The notes under the pieces were generated by a model that was given only the letters and a program-made list of their open reading frames with translations, did not search any database and was not told the DNA's origin. The translations under genes and the position numbers were made by a program. Shown here piece after piece: positions 51,467 to 60,055 of a stretch of DNA of 64,000 nucleotides (within the stretch, counting starts at the first letter, position 1; each line of letters starts with the position of its first letter). The stretch is taken from the NCBI RefSeq assembly GCF_000196015.1, contig NC_007973.1, positions 3,224,001 to 3,288,000 of the forward strand, read 5' to 3'. This DNA is from Cupriavidus metallidurans CH34 (GTDB lineage: Bacteria > Pseudomonadota > Gammaproteobacteria > Burkholderiales > Burkholderiaceae).

Positions 51467-52810
51467 TCAGCGCATCTCGAAAAGCTCTTGGTGGAACGCC
51501 TCCGGCTCGAGCCCCTGGGCCAGCAGGTCGGCGCGCAACGCGCGGCCGAAGGCCGTGGGGCCGCAGAACCAGACGCTGGCGTCTTTCCAACCCGGCACCA
51601 TGGCACGCAGGCGTTCACCCGTCAGGCGACCGTTCTGCTTGTCGATGAGCAGGTGCAGCACAACGCCGGCCGCCTGGCTGTCGGCGCGCAGTTTCTCGAT
51701 GGCCTGCGGATCAACGTCGCTCGTAGGATGAAACAAATCGACCGGGCGTGCGTCTTGGCCTTTATGCTGCGCCAAATACTTCATGCGCGCAATGAATGGC
51801 GTGATACCGATGCCGGCGCCGATCCAGATCTGGCGGGCCTTCTCGTCGTCGAAAGTGAAGCAGCCGTAAGGCCCCTCGACCGTTACCTGGTCGCCTACCC
51901 GTAGGCGCTCAGGCAGCCGGCGGGTGTGGTCGCCCAGCGCCTTGGTGATGAAGGTAATGCGCCGGTCTTCCGGCACCCAGGCTGAGGCTAGCGTGTAGGG
52001 GTGCGGGCCTTCTTTCGGGTTGGACATGGCGAAGGCAAACTGTCCGGGCCGGTGGCCGGGCCAGCCCGGGTCCATCCGCAGGGTGGTTTCCAGCACGTTC
52101 AGCGCAGGGTAGGTCTGCAGCGATTCGATGACACCGTGCGCGGTGCGCTGCGCACCGACTCGGCCCAGCAGCACCCACACCGCCGATACCGTGCCGCTCG
52201 CCAGCAGCATAGCCAAAGCCCAGCCCACGGGCTGGGCCCAGTAGGAGAACTGCACCAACACCAAGGTGTGGAAGGCCAGCACCAAGTAGATCGCTGCCAT
52301 CCAGTGGTGCGTCTTGGCGAACAGCCGGTAGGGAAAGCGCTTAACCAAAGCCAGCACCAGTAGCACGGCGACGGCGTAGAAGGCCCATTCGCCCAAGTCC
52401 TCGGCCAGTCCACGCCAGCCACGCAGCGCCGATTCAATGGAGCCCATTGAATCGGCCGTTGCGCGGGGCTTGCGCGCGGGGCGCGTCAGCCAGCCCCAGC
52501 CTACGGCCCATTTAGTACCCTGCGCCCACAGCCAGTGTACTGTTGCAGCGGTCAGAGCAGCGATGCCGAGCCACTTGTGCAGGCGGTATATCTTGTCCAG
52601 TCCGTTCAAGCTGGGCTCCAGCCACGCCGGGCGCGTGGCCAACATCATCGCCACGGACATCGCGCCGATGGCCAGTACGCCGCTGTATTGAATCCATACC
52701 GTTCGCAGGGCGAAGTAGTTGGACTGTGCAGGCCAGAGCGTATCGGTAAAAAGCCATAAAGCGCTCAATGCCAGCGCAAAAAACCAGAACGTCCAAATTA
52801 TTCTCTTCAT
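51467..52810 (-). CDS. Ferric-reductase-like transmembrane flavoprotein
   Basis: A 447-residue protein of the NOX/FRE superfamily. The N-terminal ferric-reductase domain has about six helices with heme-type His pairs (YRLHKWLGIAALTAATVHWLW and FAKTHHWMAAIYLVLAFHTLVL). An FAD-binding barrel (GHRPGQFAFAM) and an NAD(P)H domain (WIGAGIGITPFIARMKYL, with the C-terminal FCGPTAFG) follow. It would carry electrons from NAD(P)H to an external acceptor such as Fe(III) or Cu(II). It heads the operon with the response regulator and kinase. Confidence 0.92.
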   Translation of the reverse strand: MKRIIWTFWFFALALSALWLFTDTLWPAQSNYFALRTVWIQYSGVLAIGAMSVAMMLATRPAWLEPSLNGLDKIYRLHKWLGIAALTAATVHWLWAQGTKWAVGWGWLTRPARKPRATADSMGSIESALRGWRGLAEDLGEWAFYAVAVLLVLALVKRFPYRLFAKTHHWMAAIYLVLAFHTLVLVQFSYWAQPVGWALAMLLASGTVSAVWVLLGRVGAQRTAHGVIESLQTYPALNVLETTLRMDPGWPGHRPGQFAFAMSNPKEGPHPYTLASAWVPEDRRITFITKALGDHTRRLPERLRVGDQVTVEGPYGCFTFDDEKARQIWIGAGIGITPFIARMKYLAQHKGQDARPVDLFHPTSDVDPQAIEKLRADSQAAGVVLHLLIDKQNGRLTGERLRAMVPGWKDASVWFCGPTAFGRALRADLLAQGLEPEAFHQELFEMR

Positions 52811-53025
52811 CGTGGATTTGCCCCAAATTCTGCGGAAGGCGCATGCGGCACTGGTCGGAAACCATCAATCCATATACGCGATAGCGTGCCTTTGAATGTG
52901 GCCGTGTATCCGAAATTACAGATAATTCTAATTTTGGCATCCCAACCTTTGGTAACGCTTTGGATTGATCACCCATCTATGGATAAAATCTAATTTTGCC
53001 CACCGGCTTGTGGCTTTACCTTGAC

Positions 53026-55002
53026 TCAAGAAATGGTTGGCCCCCGATGCCGCCCAATCTCCCAGGACGCCCCGCCGCCGCGAACCGTCGCGGAAAGCTG
53101 CTGCCCCAATCGCTGTTCGATCACCGGCTTCCACGGCACCAGCGAGAAGCCCATGCCGTCATCAAGCATCGCGTAGCGCCCGCTGGCGAGCATGACGCTG
53201 CGCCGGTAGATGCCGGCCACGCGCTGCCCGTCGGCCACGGGCCGATGCTCCAGGCCCGTTTCGCCTGCAATGTCCTTCGCGGCCTGCGCCAGCTCCCGGT
53301 TGCGCAGCGTGCCCAGCAGGTTGCGCGCCAGGATCACGCGCTGCCCGCGCCGCTCGGCCAACCCCTGTTCGGCCAGGAAGTCGGTGCGCTGCTGCATGGC
53401 CTGTTTGGCCTCGCCGCCAAAGCCCAGGTCGCCCAGGCCCGAGCCGCCGCCGATCAGTTGCTGGTCGAGCCAGGTGGCCCCGATCACGCGGGCCTGCCGC
53501 TCGATGGGCAGGTGCGATTTCAGTTCCACGGCCACGCTTCCCAGGCGCTGCGCGTCGTACTGACGGCCACGCTCGGGCAGATCGTCCGGCACCTTCCATA
53601 GACCTTCGGCCACACGCTCCACGATGCCGGCGCGGCGCAAGGCTTCCAGTCGGCGGACATGGGCCGCGACGACTTCCTGCGGATCGCGGCCGGGCACGGC
53701 CTGCCCCTGGGCGATGGCGAGGTGATGGTCGGTACGGTACAAGCCATCGCTCGCCAGCGCGGCGATGTTCTTGTCCGCCGCGCGCACGTCGGCCGATCCT
53801 TTCACCTCCACCACGGCGCCGCTGGGATAGTTCGCCAGCTCGTCGCGGGCATTGAGCGCGACGTAGTGGGCCTTGCCGTCCACGCCGTCGATGACCAGAT
53901 AGCCCCGGTCGCGCAGTTCGTCGGCCAGCCCCTTCGCGGCTACGCGGCCGAGAATAGTTCGGCCATCGTCGCCCGGCTCGAACACCGCCAGCTCGCGCGG
54001 CTGGCCGCTCATGGCCCGCTGGATGGTGCGGATGATGTCTCCACGCTCGCCCAGGGCGCGCAAGGTCTTCTCGGCATCGGCATGGACGGCCCAACTGCCG
54101 GGCTGCGTCTCGTCGACCAGGCCCAGGTGCTGCAAGCGTTGCAGGCGGCTGATCAGCAGCAGGCGCTGGCGTTGCAACGTCGGTTCGTTGAAGCGTTCGA
54201 TCTGTACCCGGCCATCCTCGCCGGCCTCGCGTTTCAACGTGCGATCCAGGCTAGTCCACCGCTCTTGCTCCACCTCGCGCTGCAAGGTCTGCTGGATCTC
54301 CAGCTCGGTGCGTGGCCCCAGCCATTCGGTCGCCAGCTCGGCGGCGCGATGACGAAAACCATCAGTGATGTAGTCGCCCGCGATGATGAGGTCTTTGCCG
54401 GTGTCGTCGCGCCCGCGCACGATCAGGTGGGTGTGCGGGTTGTCGGTATTCCAGTGATCGACCGCCACCCATTCCAGCCGCGTGCCCAGGTCGGCCTCCA
54501 TGCGTCCCATCAGGTGCCGCGTGTAGGTGCGCAGGTCTTCCAGCTCGGCCCCTTCCTCGGGCGAAACGATGAAGCGAAAGTGGTGCCGATCATCGGCGCA
54601 GCGCTCCTTGAATGCGTTCAGATCAGCTTCGTCGGTCTGCGGCCCATAGGCCCGACCCGGTTCGCCGTCGCGGCCCACGCCGTCGCGCTCGATGTAGCGC
54701 AGGTGCTTGGCGAGCGACTGCGGACTGGCCCGCTGCTGGTTGACCAGTAGTGTCTTGATGGTCACGCGCCGCGACATAGGCGTGAGCTTCGCCCCTGCGA
54801 AGCGCGCCGCCGTGTGGCCGCGTCCCAGGCGCGATCCGGGCCGCTGGCCGGTGCCCTTGCCACTGCCGCCAGGACGGCGCACCGTGGACTTGCCGCCGCT
54901 GGCCTTGCCTGCCTGCTGGAGCACCTTGGATACGAAGCCCTGGCCCCGGTTCTTCGGTGCGCTGGGGCGGATGCGGAAATCATCGTCGCGGCGGTTGGTC
55001 AT
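53026..55002 (-). CDS. rlxS: Relaxase of a Tn4371-type ICE (RlxS)
   Basis: A 658-residue VirD2/DUF3363-type relaxase that would nick oriT and pilot the DNA strand. The N-terminal 80 residues are basic and Gly-rich. The relaxase domain begins at SRRVTIKTLL, with SLAKHLRYIERDG and the three-His motif segment HWNTDNPHTHLIVRG. The C-terminal DUF3363 region continues to residue 650. ATG 55002 is chosen since longer frames run through non-coding DNA. It adjoins traF and parA-repA genes, as in Tn4371. Confidence 0.93.
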   Translation of the reverse strand: MTNRRDDDFRIRPSAPKNRGQGFVSKVLQQAGKASGGKSTVRRPGGSGKGTGQRPGSRLGRGHTAARFAGAKLTPMSRRVTIKTLLVNQQRASPQSLAKHLRYIERDGVGRDGEPGRAYGPQTDEADLNAFKERCADDRHHFRFIVSPEEGAELEDLRTYTRHLMGRMEADLGTRLEWVAVDHWNTDNPHTHLIVRGRDDTGKDLIIAGDYITDGFRHRAAELATEWLGPRTELEIQQTLQREVEQERWTSLDRTLKREAGEDGRVQIERFNEPTLQRQRLLLISRLQRLQHLGLVDETQPGSWAVHADAEKTLRALGERGDIIRTIQRAMSGQPRELAVFEPGDDGRTILGRVAAKGLADELRDRGYLVIDGVDGKAHYVALNARDELANYPSGAVVEVKGSADVRAADKNIAALASDGLYRTDHHLAIAQGQAVPGRDPQEVVAAHVRRLEALRRAGIVERVAEGLWKVPDDLPERGRQYDAQRLGSVAVELKSHLPIERQARVIGATWLDQQLIGGGSGLGDLGFGGEAKQAMQQRTDFLAEQGLAERRGQRVILARNLLGTLRNRELAQAAKDIAGETGLEHRPVADGQRVAGIYRRSVMLASGRYAMLDDGMGFSLVPWKPVIEQRLGQQLSATVRGGGASWEIGRHRGPTIS

Positions 55003-55449
55003 GCCTGCGCTCCCTGCAAACTCTGGCGTGTCCGGGCGTGCGAAGCACGCGGACATGCCTGTATCGGTGCGTGCCTCACGCCCCAAGCGGCACGGCGGCA
55101 AAGCCGCTGCGTGCCTCGCCCCCCCACGTGCAGACTGGCTTTGCGGGCCGACAGGTGCCGCCCCCTTTTGTCTTGCCTTCCGCATTTGCCTCCCCCTGTC
55201 CCCCAGGTTCTCGATCCCGGCAACTGCGGCCCGGTGGCAAGGCTGCACCAGCAGCCAGCGCACCGGCGAACACGGCAATGGCCGCAGGCCAGCCGTGTTC
55301 GAGGCAAGACGCCTGCACGTGGGACGGCTGCGCCGGAGGCAGCGCGAAGTGCAGCGCGGATGCGCTCGCACTGCACGCGCGACGACATGACAACGGCCAG
55401 CAGAACGACACGCCCGATAGCACGATGATGCGCAGCGAATCGGTGGCCA
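55003..55449. other. rlxS-traF intergenic region, possible oriT
   Basis: A 447-bp gap with strong hairpins: GTCC-GCGTGC type at about 55029-55053, and GGCACGGCGGC / GCCGCTGCGTGCC at about 55090-55116. A 14-bp sequence at 55412-55425 (GCCCGATAGCACGA) matches the repA-linked iterons with one mismatch. Relaxase genes often sit beside oriT, so this is a candidate, but no known nic sequence was identified. No gene is convincing here. Confidence 0.35.
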
Positions 55450-56037
55450 TCATGGGCGCGACTCCAGCCAGACGGGGCGCGCAACGCCGATCACGGAAGC
55501 TGCGCTGACCGGCCCGAAATACCGGCTATCGAACGACGCCGGATTGGTCACACTGAGGAGGAACAGCTCGCCATGCCGCAAGCGGTGGCATTGCTGCCGG
55601 GATGGCAGCGGCCGGCCCCAGCGATCGGCAGACAGCACGGCGGCTGAAGGCACGCCGTCGATGCGGACTTTGCCGTCAGCGATGCACACCTCTTGCGGCG
55701 CCACCGCGCCCACGCGCTTGAGCAGAGGAATGCGCGTCGGCAGGTAGCCGCGCTGCGCAGCGAGCGCGGCAGCCTCGGCAGGCAGCGGCACCAGCACGAT
55801 GCTGCCTACCGACAACGGACGTGGTGGCGAGCTGGTGCGATGGTCGAGCGGATCGATGCGATACCAGCCGACCTCCACGCTGTCGGACGGGTTGTAGGTC
55901 AGGCGTGGCAGCGGATGCACGAAGGACGCCCAGGCCAGCGCAGCGAGGCCGCAGGCGGACAGGCCCGCCAGCACGAGGCGAGCGCGCACGCGCAAGCGAG
56001 GGTGCGGCGCGGTGCCGGAAGTGGAAACTGCGGTCAT
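55450..56037 (-). CDS. traF: TraF, S26-family conjugal signal peptidase
   Basis: A 195-residue membrane protein of the TraF/S26 family, which in RP4 processes and cyclises the conjugative pilin. A single N-terminal helix is followed by NPSDSVEVGWYRID, with the catalytic Ser in the family's SxSxPxG-like position, and LPTRIPLLKRVGAVAPQEVC, with the catalytic Lys. It overlaps the DUF2840 gene by 4 bp at its start. Pilin genes are not in the window. Confidence 0.88.
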   Translation of the reverse strand: MTAVSTSGTAPHPRLRVRARLVLAGLSACGLAALAWASFVHPLPRLTYNPSDSVEVGWYRIDPLDHRTSSPPRPLSVGSIVLVPLPAEAAALAAQRGYLPTRIPLLKRVGAVAPQEVCIADGKVRIDGVPSAAVLSADRWGRPLPSRQQCHRLRHGELFLLSVTNPASFDSRYFGPVSAASVIGVARPVWLESRP

Positions 56038-56558
56038 GGCAGCGCCCTCCCGGCCAGCCAGGCGGCGTGCCGCTCGGCGGTGTATTCGGGCAGCGGCAAG
56101 TGCGCTGCGAGCCGGTTGGCGAGCGTGCGCCAGTACGCGGGCGAGACGCCGACAGGCGTGATGCCCAGCGCCTCGATGGCGTCGATGCGCGCCAGCACGG
56201 CACGCACCGATTGCTCACCCTCGGCGTGCAGCAAGAGGCGCGCGCCGGGTTGCACGCCGGAGATGCGCTGCGCGCCATCCATCGGCATGCACGCCTGCAT
56301 CACCATGAGCTGCCAGCGGATCGTGCCGTAGTCGTTGGCCTGCCAGCGGATGCGGCAGAGAACCGCATTCGGCGTGAACACCGCGCAGCGGCGCCAGCGG
56401 TCGAACCGGATGATGCGGGCAGGATCACCGAAGCGCAGGTAGAGGTCGAAGCGTTGGTCGATGTATGCGAGCGCAACGCGCGTCAGCGGTACGCCGTCGG
56501 CCACGCCGACAGGCGGGATGGACGGCGGTGCCGAAGCCGTCGAGGCGGGTGTGTTCAT
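56034..56558 (-). CDS. DUF2840 protein
   Basis: A 174-residue protein of a family found almost only between traF and parA in Tn4371-type and related ICEs. The conserved core runs RVALAYIDQRFDLYLRFGDPARIIRFDRWRRCAVF, then FTPNAVLCRIRWQANDYGT. Function is unknown. It overlaps its neighbours by 4 bp on each side, so it is translated as part of the parA-to-traF operon. Confidence 0.85.
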   Translation of the reverse strand: MNTPASTASAPPSIPPVGVADGVPLTRVALAYIDQRFDLYLRFGDPARIIRFDRWRRCAVFTPNAVLCRIRWQANDYGTIRWQLMVMQACMPMDGAQRISGVQPGARLLLHAEGEQSVRAVLARIDAIEALGITPVGVSPAYWRTLANRLAAHLPLPEYTAERHAAWLAGRALP

Positions 56559-56818
56559 GAGGACTTCTCCGGGAATTCCCGCTCCAGCAGCGCGCGCAAC
56601 AGATCGGCCACCGTCACGCCTTGCGTGAAGGCCGATACCTTGATGCGCGCCCGCATGGCGGGCGTGATGTCGAGGGTCAGGCGGGCCGTGTAGAGGTCGC
56701 CTTTCTGGAGGTCATCGGCACTGCCCTGGCGAATCCACGCCTCGGCGTGCGGATTCGCGGGCGGGCGAGCGCCGATGCCGATGCGCTTGCCCGTGCGCTT
56801 GCTGGCAGGAGTGCTCAT
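56555..56818 (-). CDS. Small ribbon-helix-helix-like partition protein
   Basis: An 87-residue protein. A basic N-terminus (SKRTGKRIGIGARPP) is followed by a C-terminal DLYTARLTLDITPAMRARIKVSAF and ADLLRALLEREF, the pattern of a ribbon-helix-helix DNA-binding unit. In related ICEs it is labelled as a ParB-like or partition accessory protein. It overlaps parA (ATGA) and the DUF2840 gene. A partner role to ParA, as a small centromere-binding protein, fits but is inferred. Confidence 0.78.
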   Translation of the reverse strand: MSTPASKRTGKRIGIGARPPANPHAEAWIRQGSADDLQKGDLYTARLTLDITPAMRARIKVSAFTQGVTVADLLRALLEREFPEKSS

Positions 56819-57453
56819 GACGGCCACCGCAGCAGTTCATCGACCAGCGCGGTGATTTCGCGCGCGGCGGCGCTGTCTGGCGCCGTCTCGCGTGCAAGCC
56901 GGCCGGCGGCCACGCTGTCGGCAAACACGATGCGCTGATGCACTTCCGCGCGCAGCGCAGGAAGCGGCTGCTCGGCCAGCGCGCCGCGGGCCTCGCGTCC
57001 GATCACGGTGGTGCTCACGCGCCGGTTGATGACGAAGGCCGCGCGCAGCGCAGGCCGGAACACCTGCGCCTCACGGATCAGCGCCACCATCTCGGCGCTG
57101 GCCCACAGGTCGTAGGGGCTGGGCTGCACCGGGATCAGCACCCGCTCGGCCGCCAGCAGCGCGGAGCGCGCCAAGGCAGCGATCCTGGGTGGCCCGTCGA
57201 TGACGACGTGATCGGCCCGCCTGGCGAGTTCTGGCGCTTCCTGGTGCAGCGTTTCGCGTGCGAGGCCCACGGCGCTAAATAGCCTTGGCAAACCTTGCTG
57301 GCTGCGGCGCTGTGTCCAGTCCAGCGCGGAGCCCTGTGGATCGGCATCCAGCAGGATGACCGACTGCCCGCGCATCGCCAGCTCGCCGGCGATGTGGGTG
57401 GCGAGCGTGGTCTTGCCCACGCCGCCTTTCTGGTTGAGCAGCGCGACGATCAT
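56815..57453 (-). CDS. parA: ParA-family partition ATPase
   Basis: A 212-residue small ParA/Soj-type ATPase of the ParF class. The deviant Walker A is MIVALLNQKGGVGKTTLATH at the very N-terminus; Walker B lies in VILLDADPQGSALDW and in HVVIDGPPRI. It has no N-terminal helix-turn-helix, so DNA binding would rely on the small protein encoded just downstream. ATG 57453 follows GGAGGG. It lies beside the iterons and repA, consistent with a replicating ICE circle. Confidence 0.94.
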   Translation of the reverse strand: MIVALLNQKGGVGKTTLATHIAGELAMRGQSVILLDADPQGSALDWTQRRSQQGLPRLFSAVGLARETLHQEAPELARRADHVVIDGPPRIAALARSALLAAERVLIPVQPSPYDLWASAEMVALIREAQVFRPALRAAFVINRRVSTTVIGREARGALAEQPLPALRAEVHQRIVFADSVAAGRLARETAPDSAAAREITALVDELLRWPS

Positions 57454-57545
57454 GACCGGACCCTCCGTGTCGGAAAGCCCGCCTGTTGCCGCTGCGCTTC
57501 GCGTCCTGTGGCGGTTGTCCACCGAGGCGCGGCGCTGCTACTACC

Positions 57546-57682
57546 AGTTAGAGTATTTAAGTTAGGGAAGTTAGGAGAGGCCGAAACCCGCGCCAGTATT
57601 AGCTTTGCGGCCGGTTTTGTTGCCTGATAGCACGAGGATTCGTTGCCTGATAGCACGATACCTCTGTTGCCTGATAGCACGA
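57546..57682. repeat. Three 17-bp iterons with AT-rich hexamer cluster, probable replication origin
   Basis: GTTGCCTGATAGCACGA occurs three times in direct order, at 57619-57635, 57642-57658 and 57666-57682, spaced 23 and 24 bp, about two helical turns. To the left lies an AT-rich stretch with three AGTTAG hexamers (57546, 57560 and 57569). The cluster lies between the repA stop and the parA start. This layout matches an iteron-type oriV bound by the RepA encoded next door. Confidence 0.78.
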
Positions 57683-57706
57683 GTCCGTCCACAGGCTGCG
57701 CAGCAG

Positions 57707-58564
57707 TTATCCCCGTGCCGTGGACGGCACGGGCCGGAACGTCAGCAGCGGCGAGGCAATGCCCGAGACGTACTCGATGCCCAACTGGTAGCCAGGCAAG
57801 GCTTGCCGCACCACCAGTGCGCGCAGGTCGGCGGCGAAGTCGTAGTACCGCGCCACGCTGCCCGACTTGCGGTACAGGTGCTGGAAGTCGAACTGCCAGC
57901 CGCCAGGCTGTCGCCCGCCGTGCTTGCGCACCAGGCGGTACAGCCATCGCTCGATCCCGCCCGTCAGCCGGAAATACGCCGGGTCGATGGTCAACACGAG
58001 GGCAGCATCGAGCACGCCCGCATAGAACCAGTCCGGCAGGATCAGTTCCAGCCCCAAGGGGGTGCCCTTGGCATCGGCCAGTTCCTTCCACTCGTTGATC
58101 CATGAGAAGCGATGCAGGCGCCGCCCGGTCGTCTCGCGGATCGACGTGGCCACGGTCGTGGACTGCAGCCGATCCAAGGCCGCCTTGAGGCGCTGGTAGT
58201 CGCGCAGCGACGTACCGCGCCCGATGAAGCGCAGGATCTCGTAGGGCGTGGCCTGCATCAGCCGCGACGGGCGCAAGCCCGCATCGCGGGCTTCCACAAT
58301 CTGGCTTGCAGCCCAGATCAGGATGTCCGCATCCCAAATCGTGGCGATGCCATGCTCCTGCGTGCCCTCCACGCGGATCGTGATGCCGCTGGCGCGGAAG
58401 TCGATCGGCGCCGTGCGCCGCGACTTCGCCAGCGAGAAGAACGGAAAGGCCATCAAGTCCTGGCTGTCGCGCGGCGCCATGTCGCCCGGCAAGGCGCGGA
58501 ACAGATCGAGCTGTTCGCGCTCTTGCATCGGTCGCTGCCGCATGGGCAGCGCGGGGCTGGACAT
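57707..58564 (-). CDS. repA: Replication initiator protein RepA
   Basis: A 285-residue RepA of the RPA family found in Tn4371-type ICEs and plasmids. Family segments are MAFPFFSLAKSRRTAPIDFRA, IATIWDADILIWAASQI and PYEILRFIGRGTSLRDYQRLKAALDRLQ, the core winged-helix region. The C-terminal YLPxDFRY-type part is present as LYRKSGSVARYYDFAADLRALV. ATG 58564 is taken as the start; an ATG four codons earlier is possible. Its iterons lie immediately downstream. Confidence 0.92.
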   Translation of the reverse strand: MSSPALPMRQRPMQEREQLDLFRALPGDMAPRDSQDLMAFPFFSLAKSRRTAPIDFRASGITIRVEGTQEHGIATIWDADILIWAASQIVEARDAGLRPSRLMQATPYEILRFIGRGTSLRDYQRLKAALDRLQSTTVATSIRETTGRRLHRFSWINEWKELADAKGTPLGLELILPDWFYAGVLDAALVLTIDPAYFRLTGGIERWLYRLVRKHGGRQPGGWQFDFQHLYRKSGSVARYYDFAADLRALVVRQALPGYQLGIEYVSGIASPLLTFRPVPSTARG

Positions 58565-58590
58565 GGCGAAGGCCACCCGCGCGCCAGCGA

Positions 58591-58872
58591 TCAGCGCGCA
58601 CGGCTGTCCGCCGAATGCTGCTCGGCGTACTCGGGCTCGGACGTGCTCTCGAAGCTGCGCTCGGCGGCCCAGGCATCGAGGTCGACCACGGCGTACATCA
58701 CGCGGCGGCCGAACTTGCGGAACTTGGGACCGCCTCCCAGCACGCGCTGCTTTTCCAGCGTGCGCGGCGACAGGCGCAGGTACTCGGCGGCTTCGTCGTT
58801 GGTGAGATAGCGTTGGGGCTGCGCGGCAGCGGTCGAGACAGTAGCGGCAGGCCGCAAGGGAGCAGGACGCAT
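58591..58872 (-). CDS. AlpA/MerR-like helix-turn-helix regulator
   Basis: A 93-residue DNA-binding protein of the excisionase/AlpA type. The winged helix-turn-helix is RYLTNDEAAEYLRLSPRTLEKQRVLGGGPKFRKFGRRVMY. Such proteins regulate or assist excision and replication genes in ICEs. ATG 58872 has a good ribosome site (GGAGG); longer frames are less likely. It is 26 bp upstream of repA on the same strand and so may control it. Confidence 0.88.
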   Translation of the reverse strand: MRPAPLRPAATVSTAAAQPQRYLTNDEAAEYLRLSPRTLEKQRVLGGGPKFRKFGRRVMYAVVDLDAWAAERSFESTSEPEYAEQHSADSRAR

Positions 58873-58955
58873 GGTGAGAACCTCCATCGGTTGCAGGGCT
58901 CCGGCCACACAGCGCAACCGGATGAAGGCAGTCTCAGAAAACGAAGCCCTCCTGC

Positions 58956-59714
58956 TCAGGGTCGTTTTGCGCTCTCTTCAAAACGACCCTTCTCAAGCGG
59001 CGGCAGTTGTGCTAGGCGGCGATAGCCGCCGCGCATCAACGCATCGCCGCGCCGCACCAGGCGGCGCACCTTGGAGCGCAGGCCGCCGTCGCTGTACCAG
59101 CCGGCTGCGGCGTCCGCACCGAACAAGCCCTCGGCGACGTCGCGCAAGGACGCGCCCGCCAGGGTGGCGTCGAGCGCCTGCAGGGTGTGTAGCTCCAGCA
59201 GCGCCGCAGGCGGTGGCCTGGGCCGAGCCATTGACGCAGGCGTACCAGGCATAGGGGCCGCAGGGGCGGCGTGACGGCCACGATAGGCATGGGCCACGGC
59301 CATGCCGTCCTCCAGGCCAGGCGCCAGCGCATAGCGCTGGCAAAGGCTGGGGCTGCGCGCGATCAGCGCCAGACCCTTGCCGTCGTGCAGCAACTGCTTG
59401 TGGCCGGGGATGCGCCAGAACGCGAAGGCGGTGGCATCCGGAGGCGGATCGGCATCGGGGTGAAGCTGCACCACGGCCCCATGGCCGGGAAGCCAGGCCG
59501 GATGCGCGTCACGCGCATCCACGTCCGGGTCTTCCAGCAGACGCAAGCCCCAGCGATGCGCGGCATCGGGGCAGCGCGCACGGCGCAGCCAGTCGATCCG
59601 GTAGTCGGGATGGCGGCGCAGGTACTCCCAGGCCAGTGCGAGCGTGTCCAGACACAGGACGTAGAGGTAGGCGGCGGTCGGATACCAGTGCGCGAGGTGG
59701 TGCGGTTCGGCCAT
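58956..59714 (-). CDS. DUF2285-domain transcriptional-regulator-like protein
   Basis: A 252-residue protein with the two-part layout common in Tn4371-type ICEs. An N-terminal DUF6499-like region (WEYLRRHPDYRIDWLRR) is followed by a C-terminal DUF2285 domain (LHTLQALDATLAGASLRDVAEGLFG, then GGLRSKVRRLVRRGDALMRGGYRRL), which resembles a helix-turn-helix. Function is unknown, but location with the alpA-like and repA genes suggests regulation of the replication module. Confidence 0.85.
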   Translation of the reverse strand: MAEPHHLAHWYPTAAYLYVLCLDTLALAWEYLRRHPDYRIDWLRRARCPDAAHRWGLRLLEDPDVDARDAHPAWLPGHGAVVQLHPDADPPPDATAFAFWRIPGHKQLLHDGKGLALIARSPSLCQRYALAPGLEDGMAVAHAYRGRHAAPAAPMPGTPASMARPRPPPAALLELHTLQALDATLAGASLRDVAEGLFGADAAAGWYSDGGLRSKVRRLVRRGDALMRGGYRRLAQLPPLEKGRFEESAKRP

Positions 59715-60055
59715 GACGCAAGCTCCCGTAGAGCAGGACGGCCGTCACTGGTTTCACACGCCAACGTCACCGCATCGAACTAGCATCCAATCGTGAATAA
59801 GCTGGTAGATTAGTAACTTGCGTGTCAAGACGAAAAGCATCCGATGGATTGCGCGGATCGTCTGAATGCGACGGTGGCGCGCGAGGAAATGCGGCCTCCT
59901 GCGCTATCCACCGTGCCCGATGGCACGGCTGGCGTCATGACCGTTTGCGTCAGGGTGGCACTGGTTTGGTGCAACAGTGCGGATTAAGACCTGACGGGTC
60001 TGGAGCAAGACCGAAATAGCCTCAATGCGCCCGGCTTGGCCGTGGCGCGAACGGC
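59715..60055. other. Intergenic region between DUF2285 and DUF2958 genes
   Basis: This 341-bp stretch holds the likely DUF2285 promoter: TTGACA lies at about 59825-59830 on the minus strand, but no good -10 is correctly spaced. A short plus-strand frame (59822-60019) has no features of a gene. I see no repeat or RNA. Confidence 0.4.

Noticed and set aside
53026..55371. A longer start for the relaxase at 55371
   Set aside because: The extra 123 codons run through the hairpin-rich gap and have no family similarity; ATG 55002 gives the expected N-terminus.
57619..57682. Short spaced repeats considered as a CRISPR array
   Set aside because: There are only three 17-bp units, the gaps are 6-7 bp, and they lie beside repA with no cas genes; iterons explain them.
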